DNA of 64,000 nucleotides, taken from the NCBI RefSeq assembly GCF_040605455.1, contig NZ_JBEXCV010000021.1, positions 18,002 to 82,001 on the forward strand, given 5' to 3'. This DNA is from Embleya sp040605455 (lineage in GTDB: Bacteria; Actinomycetota; Actinomycetes; Streptomycetales; Streptomycetaceae). A program made the position numbers and the translations under genes. The notes beneath the pieces were generated by a model that worked only from the letters and a program-made list of their open reading frames with translations, did no database searches and was not told the DNA's origin. Shown in pieces: positions 58,037 through 64,000 of this stretch (positions within the stretch are counted from its first letter, which is position 1; every line of letters begins with the position of its first letter).

Positions 58037-59152
58037 GTGACTGAGGTCGAAATCGGCCGGGGCAAGCGTGGCCGGCGTGCCTATCACTTCGACGACGTCG
58101 CCATCGTCCCCAGCCGGCGGACCCGGGACCCCGAAGAGGTCTCGATCGCGTGGCAGATCGACGCGTACCGGTTCGAGCTGCCGTTCCTGACGGCGCCGAT
58201 GGACAGCGTCGTGTCGCCGCAGACCGCGATCGAGGTCGGTCGCATGGGCGGCTTGGGCGTGCTCAACCTCGAAGGGCTGTGGACGCGCTACGAGGACCCG
58301 ACGCCGCTGATCGAGGAGATCGGCGCGCTGGACGAGGACGCGGCCACCCGGCGGATGCAGGAGATCTACGCCGAGCCGATCAAGGAGGAGCTGATCGGCG
58401 CGCGGATCAAGCAGATCCGCGACTCGGGCGTGGTCACCGCCGCCGCGCTGTCGCCGCAGCGCACCGCGCAGTACCACAAGGCCGTGATCGACGCGGGCGT
58501 GGACGTGTTCGTGATCCGGGGTACCACGGTCTCGGCCGAGCACGTGTCCGGGCGGGCCGAGCCGCTGAACCTCAAGCAGTTCATCTACGACCTGGACGTG
58601 CCGGTGATCGTCGGCGGTTGTGCGACCTACCAGGGCGCCCTGCACCTGATGCGGGCCGGCGCGGCCGGTGTCCTGGTCGGCTTCGGCGGCGGCGCGGCAC
58701 ACACCACCCGTGGCGTGCTCGGCGTGGCGGTGCCGATGGCGACCGCCGTGGCGGACGTGGCCGAGGCGCGCCGCGACTACCTCGACGAGTCGGGCGGCCG
58801 GTACGTGCACGTGGTCGCCGACGGCAGCGTGGGCCGCAGCGGCGACATCGCCAAGGCCGTCGCGTGCGGCGCGGACGCGGTGATGATCGGCTCGGCGCTG
58901 GCCCGGGCGAGCGACGCCCCCGGCGCCGGTCACCACTGGGGCTCCGAGGCGCACCACCCCGAACTGCCGCGCGGTCGGCGAATGAACCTGGGCGCGGTCG
59001 GCACGCTGGAGGAGATCCTGCTCGGCCCCTCGCACGTGTCCGACGGCTCGATGAACCTGTTCGGCGCGCTGCGTCGGGCGATGGCCACCACGGGCTATTC
59101 GGAGCTGAAGAAGTTCCAGCAGGTCGAGGTCACGGTCTCGCCCGCGCACTGA
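58037..59152 (+). CDS. guaB3: GuaB3 family IMP dehydrogenase-related protein
   Basis: This is a 371-residue IMPDH/GMPR-family barrel without CBS domains. YHFDDVAIVPSRRTRDPEEV and FLTAPMDSVVSPQTA fit the family. The loop that holds the catalytic Cys in GuaB (GPGSICTTR) reads GGGAAHTTR, with His222 in its place, so ordinary IMPDH chemistry is not expected. The GuaB3 group follows guaB in many actinobacteria. Its true reaction, possibly GMP-reductase-like or regulatory, is unsettled. GTG 58037 follows AGGAGAGG. Confidence 0.92.
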   Translation: MTEVEIGRGKRGRRAYHFDDVAIVPSRRTRDPEEVSIAWQIDAYRFELPFLTAPMDSVVSPQTAIEVGRMGGLGVLNLEGLWTRYEDPTPLIEEIGALDEDAATRRMQEIYAEPIKEELIGARIKQIRDSGVVTAAALSPQRTAQYHKAVIDAGVDVFVIRGTTVSAEHVSGRAEPLNLKQFIYDLDVPVIVGGCATYQGALHLMRAGAAGVLVGFGGGAAHTTRGVLGVAVPMATAVADVAEARRDYLDESGGRYVHVVADGSVGRSGDIAKAVACGADAVMIGSALARASDAPGAGHHWGSEAHHPELPRGRRMNLGAVGTLEEILLGPSHVSDGSMNLFGALRRAMATTGYSELKKFQQVEVTVSPAH

Positions 59153-59162
59153 CCGAAGTCGT

Positions 59163-59201
59163 CGAACGGCCCCGAACACCACTGGTGTTCGGGGCCGTTC
59201 G
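59163..59201 (+). terminator. guaB3 terminator
   Basis: A perfect 18-bp stem (59163-59180 with 59184-59201) has an ACT loop, starting 10 bp after the stop. Confidence 0.88.
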
Positions 59202-59362
59202 CGGTTGCGGCGGCGAATCCCGGTGGTCGCGGTGCCGGTGCCCGAATCCACCCGGAACGACGCGGCACGGGGTCCGGCCGACGGGCATTGGGTAGGCGGG
59301 GGAGGGGCGAGTCGCCCGATGGGTGTGGTCCGGCAGGTGAGGATCGGTTTCGGAGGTGGCTG

Positions 59363-61069
59363 ATGCGGACCACGGCGATGGGACCCGCGGCGCGCACGCG
59401 GGCGCTGCGGCGGATGGCCGAACGCGAGTCGGACGTGATCGTGGTGGGCGGCGGCGTGGTCGGTGCCGGTACCGCCCTCGACGCGGCCACGCGCGGCCTG
59501 TCGGTGGGCCTGCTGGAGGCGCGCGACTGGGCGTCCGGCACCTCCAGCCGATCCAGCAAGCTGATCCACGGCGGCCTGCGTTACCTGGAGATGCTCGATT
59601 TCGCGCTGGTGCGCGAGGCGTTGCGCGAGCGCGGGCTGCTGCTGCAGACGCTCGCGCCGCACCTGGTCAAGCCGGTGTCGTTCCTGTATCCGCTGCGCCG
59701 GCGGGGCTGGGAACGGCCGTACGTCACCGCCGGGGTGACGCTCTACGACACGATGGCGGCCTCCGCCGGCCGCAGCCGCGGGCTGCCCCGGCACCGGCAG
59801 CTGACTCGGCGTCAGGCGCTGCGCCTGGCGCCGGCGTTGCGCAAGGACTCGCTGGTGGGCGCGGTGCAGTACTACGACGCGCAGATGGACGACGCGCGCT
59901 ACACGATGACGCTCGTGCGGACCGCCGCCGGCTACGGCGCGCAGGTGGCCTCGCGCGCCGCGGTGACCGGATTCCTGCGCGAGGGCGAGCGGGTGGTGGG
60001 CGTGCACGTGCGCGACATGGAGACCGGCGGGACGTACGACATCCGGGCCGGGCAGGTGGTCAACGCGACCGGGGTGTGGACGGACGAGACGCAGGCCCTG
60101 GTCGGCGAGCGCGGACAGTTCCACGTGCGCGCGTCCAAGGGCATCCACCTGGTGGTGCCCAGGGACCGGATCCACTCCTCGACCGGTCTGATCCTGCGCA
60201 CCGAGAAGAGCGTGCTGTTCGTGATCCCGTGGGGTCGGCACTGGATCGTGGGCACCACGGACACCCGCTGGGACCTGGACAAGGTGCACCCCGCGGCGAG
60301 CCGGGCGGACATCGAGTACTTGTTGGAGCACGTCAACCGGGTGCTGGCGGTGCCGCTCACCCGCGAGGACGTCGAGGGCGTGTACGCGGGCCTGCGGCCG
60401 CTGCTGGCGGGCGAGTCGGACGCCACGTCGCAGCTCTCACGCGAGCACACCGTCGCGCACCCGGTGCCCGGCCTGGTGGTGGTCGCGGGCGGCAAGTACA
60501 CGACGTATCGGGTGATGGCCTCGGACGCGGTGGACGCGGCCGTGCACGGGTTGGATCGCAAGGTTCCGCCGAGTTGCACCGAGACGGTGCCGCTGGCCGG
60601 CGCGGAGGGGTATCCGGCGCTGTGGAACGCGCGGGCCTCGATCGCGGGCCGGACCGGGGTGCACGTGGCCCGGGTGGAGCACCTGCTGAACCGGTACGGG
60701 TCGATGATCGAGGAACTGCTCGCGCTGATCGAGGACGAACCGGAGTTGGCGTATCCGCTGGACGGCGCGGACGACTATCTGGCCGCCGAGGTGGTGTACG
60801 CGTGCACCCACGAGGGCGCACTGCACCTGGACGACGTGCTGGATCGGCGGACCCGGGTGTCGATCGAGATGTTCGACCGGGGTGCTCGGGCCGCCCGCGC
60901 GTGCGCCGCGCTGATGGCCCGGGTGCTCGGATGGGAGGAGGATCGACAGCGGCGGGAGGTGGACTACTACCTCAAGCGGATCGAGGCGGAGCGCTCCTCG
61001 CAGGAGCAGATGGACGACCACACGGCGGACGCGGTGCGGCTGGGTGCGGAGGACATCGTGCCCGGGTGA
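59363..61069 (+). CDS. glpD: Glycerol-3-phosphate dehydrogenase, FAD-dependent
   Basis: This 568-residue membrane-associated flavoenzyme oxidises glycerol-3-phosphate to dihydroxyacetone phosphate and feeds electrons to quinone. The FAD motif DVIVVGGGVVGAGTALDAA is near residues 24-42. SSKLIHGGLRYLE and the C-terminal DAO domain (HPVPGLVVVAGGKYTTYRVM) are diagnostic. ATG 59363 has GGAGGTGG upstream. No glycerol kinase or facilitator gene is in the window. It stands alone after a strong terminator. Confidence 0.95.
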   Translation: MRTTAMGPAARTRALRRMAERESDVIVVGGGVVGAGTALDAATRGLSVGLLEARDWASGTSSRSSKLIHGGLRYLEMLDFALVREALRERGLLLQTLAPHLVKPVSFLYPLRRRGWERPYVTAGVTLYDTMAASAGRSRGLPRHRQLTRRQALRLAPALRKDSLVGAVQYYDAQMDDARYTMTLVRTAAGYGAQVASRAAVTGFLREGERVVGVHVRDMETGGTYDIRAGQVVNATGVWTDETQALVGERGQFHVRASKGIHLVVPRDRIHSSTGLILRTEKSVLFVIPWGRHWIVGTTDTRWDLDKVHPAASRADIEYLLEHVNRVLAVPLTREDVEGVYAGLRPLLAGESDATSQLSREHTVAHPVPGLVVVAGGKYTTYRVMASDAVDAAVHGLDRKVPPSCTETVPLAGAEGYPALWNARASIAGRTGVHVARVEHLLNRYGSMIEELLALIEDEPELAYPLDGADDYLAAEVVYACTHEGALHLDDVLDRRTRVSIEMFDRGARAARACAALMARVLGWEEDRQRREVDYYLKRIEAERSSQEQMDDHTADAVRLGAEDIVPG

Positions 61070-61272
61070 GGGCGGCTTCCGGTCGGGAATCGCTCCCCCG
61101 GAGCCGGTTCGGCCGCGGTGCGGGATCGGACGGTTGGGCCGGCAACGGTTGATCATCCGGTGGTGTGGGCACCTTCCGGGGCGTCGCCGCGTTCCACCGA
61201 TACGCCGGCCAGGTGTCTTTCGGCGATGTTCGGGCCTGAACCGGTGGACCCCACAAGCCGCCGGACTGGAGT

Positions 61273-63171
61273 ATGGGAAAGGCAACCACCCGATCGCGCG
61301 GCGGGGCCGCGGCTGCATGGGGAGCGAGAGACTTGACCGACCCGGAAGCACCCGAGCACTTGGTCGCGGGGCGATACCGCCTGGGTGATCAACTGGGCCG
61401 GGGCGGGATGGGCACGGTGTGGCGGGCCGTGGACACCATGCTCGGCCGCGACGTGGCGGTCAAGGAGATGCGGCTGCCCCGCTATGTGGACGACGACGAC
61501 CGCAGCACGCTGAGTGCGCGGATGTTGCGCGAGGCCCGGGCGGCGGCCCGGATCGACCACCCCAACGTGGTGACCATCTTCGACGTGGCCGAGGAGGACG
61601 GGCGGCCGTTGATCGTGATGGAGCTGGTTCGTGGCCTCTCGCTGGCCCAAGAGCTGGACAAGGAGGGGCCGATCCCGCCCGAGCAGGTCGCCGAGCTGGG
61701 CCTGCGGCTGCTCGCCGCCCTGGAGGCCGCACACGAGGCCGGTGTGCTGCATCGCGACGTCAAGCCCGCCAACGTGCTGCTCGCCCGCAACGGCCGGGTC
61801 GTGCTCACCGACTTCGGGGTCGCCTCGGTGGAGGACAGCGCGACCCTCACCCAGGCAGGCGCCATGGTGGGATCGCCCGAATACCTGGCACCCGAGCAGA
61901 TCGCGGGCGAGCAGCCCGGACCGGAGGCCGACCTGTGGTCGCTGGGCGCGACCTTGTTCGAGGCGGTCGAGGGCCGCCCGGCGTTTCGCCGCAACACACA
62001 CGCGGCGACGCTCGGCGCGGTCGCCGCGGGCCGCTTTCCGGAGATCTTCCTGGCCGGCCCGCTGACCCCGGTGCTCAAGGCGCTGATGGTCAAGGACCCC
62101 GCTCGTCGCGGATCCGCGGAAGAGGTGCGCGATCTGCTCATGGAGATCGCCGAGGGGGCGCTCGCGCCCGGCCTGATCGCGGAGCGCTTCGTACCGGACC
62201 GGGCCCGGCCCGGCCCGGTACGCCGGCACGGCGTGCGGGTGTCCGGCCAGCCCCGGCCGGTGGTCCGGGTGCAGACCGCCCGGCCGCCGGGCAGGATCGG
62301 TGCCGGCGCCTCCTCGGTGCGCCGGGGCAGCCTGCACGAGACCTCGCCCAATGTGCGGCTGCCCCGCGAGGGCGGCGTCTTCCGGGCCCGCTACCGACGC
62401 TGGCCCCGCTGGTGGTTTCGGCACTGGACGACCATCCTGACCTCGGTCGGCATCGCCACCGCCGCCGGCGCGCGCTGGCTGGCCGCGTTCGGCAGCTGGA
62501 CCGGCATGTACACGATCGTGCTGCTCGCGCTCGCCCTGAGCGTGTGGCTGGTGCTGCCACACCGGCGGATCTCTCGGTCGGTACCGATTGCGATGTTGCT
62601 CGGGGTGGTCGCCGGTGGCGCGCTGGAGGTGGCGAAGATCAACCCGAACCCGATCATCGTGGGCGCCCTGATCGGCGGCTGCCTGGTGGTCGGCCCGCTC
62701 GTGGACAACAAGGTGATACCGCGACTGCGCCGACGGCGGCGCACCGATCTGGGCTTCGCGCTGCCCGTCCCGGAGGGCTGGACCTGTACGGACAGCCCCA
62801 GCGGCTTGGCGGTGGCCGATCCGGACCGGCTGATCTCGGTGACCGTCACCGTCGACCGGGGCATCGTGATGGCTCCGGAGGAGTCCGTGGCGCACCGCGA
62901 GCACGGCAGTATCGGCGGCCGGGAGCGGTTGGACGGCGAGGACTACGAGCGCCTGCTCCTGCGGGTCACCGACTACCGCGGGCACGAGGCCGCGGAGTGG
63001 GAGTACGTCTGGCGCGGACAGGACCTGACCACCTACCACGGCAAGGACCTGGTGGTCCGCACCACGTCCGGCGTGCGCTACTGGCTGACCGTACGCGGGC
63101 GCGACGACCTGTGGGGCACCGCCGGCGCGTACTACGAGCACGCGCGCGGACACCTTTCGATCGCGGGCTGA
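61273..63171 (+). CDS. Ser/Thr protein kinase with membrane helices and C-terminal sensor-like domain
   Basis: This is a 632-residue PknB-type kinase. The Gly loop is GRGGMGTVWRA (about 42-52), Lys64 is in VAVKEMR, the catalytic loop is HRDVKPANVLL (Asp162) and DFG is at 180-182, followed by APE. A basic linker leads to about four hydrophobic segments (387-407, 411-429, 437-453, 459-477). A 150-residue domain follows (FALPVPEGWTCTDSPSG onward) that does not resemble PASTA repeats. The four-helix layout is not the single helix of PknB. ATG 61273 has only a close GGAG, so the start is less certain. Confidence 0.9.
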   Translation: MGKATTRSRGGAAAAWGARDLTDPEAPEHLVAGRYRLGDQLGRGGMGTVWRAVDTMLGRDVAVKEMRLPRYVDDDDRSTLSARMLREARAAARIDHPNVVTIFDVAEEDGRPLIVMELVRGLSLAQELDKEGPIPPEQVAELGLRLLAALEAAHEAGVLHRDVKPANVLLARNGRVVLTDFGVASVEDSATLTQAGAMVGSPEYLAPEQIAGEQPGPEADLWSLGATLFEAVEGRPAFRRNTHAATLGAVAAGRFPEIFLAGPLTPVLKALMVKDPARRGSAEEVRDLLMEIAEGALAPGLIAERFVPDRARPGPVRRHGVRVSGQPRPVVRVQTARPPGRIGAGASSVRRGSLHETSPNVRLPREGGVFRARYRRWPRWWFRHWTTILTSVGIATAAGARWLAAFGSWTGMYTIVLLALALSVWLVLPHRRISRSVPIAMLLGVVAGGALEVAKINPNPIIVGALIGGCLVVGPLVDNKVIPRLRRRRRTDLGFALPVPEGWTCTDSPSGLAVADPDRLISVTVTVDRGIVMAPEESVAHREHGSIGGRERLDGEDYERLLLRVTDYRGHEAAEWEYVWRGQDLTTYHGKDLVVRTTSGVRYWLTVRGRDDLWGTAGAYYEHARGHLSIAG

Positions 63172-63209
63172 CCCGGGTCGATCCGCAACGATCGTGTCGA
63201 GGGGTCGGG

Positions 63210-63935
63210 ATGAGTGGACGTGTGCTCGCCGGGCGATACCTGCTGGTCGAGGTGCTCGGACAGGGCGGCATGGGAGTGGTCTGGCGCGCGCACGACCCGA
63301 CCATCGGGCGGGATGTGGCGATCAAGGAGCTGCGGCTGCCCGCCTATCTGGAATCGGACGAGGTCGAGCGCCGCTCGGCGCGGATGCAGCGCGAGGTACG
63401 GGCCGCGGGCCGGGTGCGGCATCCGAACGTGGTCACCGTGTTCGACGTCGTGGTCGAGGACGGGCGCCCGTGGATCGTCATGCAACTGCTGCCCGGCCGG
63501 CCGCTCACCGCACTGATCGCCGAGGGCCCGATGCCGCCGGCTCGGGCCGCGCGGATCGGCGCCCGGATGCTCGCGGGCCTGATCGCCGTGCACCGGGTCG
63601 CCATCGAGCATCGCGACGTCAAGCCCGCCAACGTCATGGTCGACGAGGACGACGGCGTGGTGCTGACCGACTTCGGCATCGCCACCCACCCGGATTCGCC
63701 CGCGGTCACCGAGACCGGCGCCACGGCGGGCACCCCCGAATACATGGCGCCCGAACGTGCGATCGGGCAACCGTCCGGGCCGGCCGCCGACCTGTGGTCG
63801 CTGGGTGTGACGCTGTACGAGATGGTCGAGGGGCGCTCGCCGTTCCGCCGGGACAATCCGCTGGCCACGTTGCAGGCGGTCGCGCTGGGGACCTGCCCGC
63901 CGCCTCGCCTATCACCGCGACGAGCACGTAGTTGA
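63210..63935 (+). CDS. Ser/Thr protein kinase, truncated at a sequence junction
   Basis: This is 241 readable residues of a second PknB-type kinase. GQGGMGVVWRA, Lys39 in VAIKELR, HRDVKPANVMV (Asp136), DFG (154-156), APE and LWSLGVTLYEMVEGRSPFRR are intact. The frame ends at 63935 just after GTCPPP, before the last two kinase helices and any C-terminal region. The final residues RLSPRRARS come from sequence that belongs to another gene on the minus strand. The kinase is therefore cut by a junction at about 63,906. It closely resembles the kinase 38 bp upstream in its catalytic domain. Confidence 0.8.
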   Translation: MSGRVLAGRYLLVEVLGQGGMGVVWRAHDPTIGRDVAIKELRLPAYLESDEVERRSARMQREVRAAGRVRHPNVVTVFDVVVEDGRPWIVMQLLPGRPLTALIAEGPMPPARAARIGARMLAGLIAVHRVAIEHRDVKPANVMVDEDDGVVLTDFGIATHPDSPAVTETGATAGTPEYMAPERAIGQPSGPAADLWSLGVTLYEMVEGRSPFRRDNPLATLQAVALGTCPPPRLSPRRARS

Positions 63936-63999
63936 GGTTGCCGACGAAGGCCATCGCGGGCTGGATCAGACCGGAGATGAACTGGGCCTTGAAGCCGGC
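63907..63999 (-). CDS. ABC exporter fragment (transmembrane domain), cut at both ends
   Basis: Read on the minus strand from the window edge, 31 residues translate as AGFKAQFISGLIQPAMAFVG followed by NLNYVLVAVIG. This is typical of the transmembrane region of actinobacterial multidrug-type ABC exporters, where Gly-Leu-Arg would normally follow. Instead the frame runs into the antisense of the kinase at 63,906. The upstream part lies outside the window; the downstream part, including the ATPase domain, is missing at this junction. Confidence 0.7.
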
Positions 64000-64000
64000 C

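Noticed and set aside
56228..60331. Open frame of about 1,370 codons on the minus strand opposite guaB, guaB3 and glpD
   Set aside because: It is a shadow of the sense genes, with no ribosome site, no domain and composition dictated by the opposite strand.

Overview
The window is high-GC actinobacterial chromosome with Streptomyces-type gene order: rpoC, the str, S10, spc and alpha ribosomal-protein operons, rplM-rpsI-glmM, glmS, alr, the tsa genes, groESL, whiD-bldM-shbA and guaB. GTG starts and overlapping start/stop codons are common. Zinc-binding S4 (rpsD) lies between rpsK and rpoA. As I recall, Streptomyces coelicolor has no rpsD at that point, so I read this as a relative of Streptomyces (another Streptomycetales or nearby lineage) rather than Streptomyces itself. 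No tRNA, rRNA, CRISPR, prophage or insertion sequence was seen.

Layout. 1-7.2 kb: the 3' part of rpoC, a small membrane protein, then rpsL-rpsG-fusA-tuf. 7.2-17.4 kb: the fused S10 and spc operons, rpsJ to rplO. 17.4-25.9 kb: secY-adk-map, two DUF1707 membrane proteins, infA-rpmJ-rpsM-rpsK-rpsD, rpoA and rplQ. 26-34.7 kb: truA, an anchored hypothetical protein, rplM-rpsI, glmM, a DUF389 membrane protein, coaA and glmS. 34.8-47.8 kb: a divergent MarR/EamA pair with operator-like palindromes, acpS, nnr, alr, an alpha/beta hydrolase, tsaE, a bifunctional penicillin-binding protein, a degenerate L,D-transpeptidase-like protein, tsaB, a 26-bp tandem array, rimI, tsaD and a small ABM-like protein. 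48-61 kb: a lipoprotein deacetylase, a THUMP-like methyltransferase, groES-groEL under two CIRCE elements, an SDR, whiD, bldM, shbA with a coupled 68-residue protein, guaB, guaB3 and glpD. 61-64 kb: two Ser/Thr kinases, the second cut by an abrupt junction to the middle of an ABC exporter on the other strand.

How the genes fit together. Most of the window is growth machinery: transcription, ribosome assembly, elongation, protein export, chaperonin, GTP supply and wall precursors (GlmM, GlmS, Alr and the PBP). The t6A genes tsaE, tsaB and tsaD lie within 6.5 kb. The whiD-bldM-shbA block links this to development and to the principal sigma factor. It has the same order as groES-groEL1-whiB3-sigD-rsdA-guaB in Mycobacterium tuberculosis.

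Points most worth a second look: the chimeric junction near 63,906; the 26-bp array at 45,573-45,892 with its drift toward C-to-T changes; an identical 26-bp hairpin element 97-98 nt before both rpsL and rpsJ; the L,D-transpeptidase-like protein without catalytic residues; the 68-residue putative anti-sigma peptide coupled to shbA; and strong hairpins that split the alpha operon.
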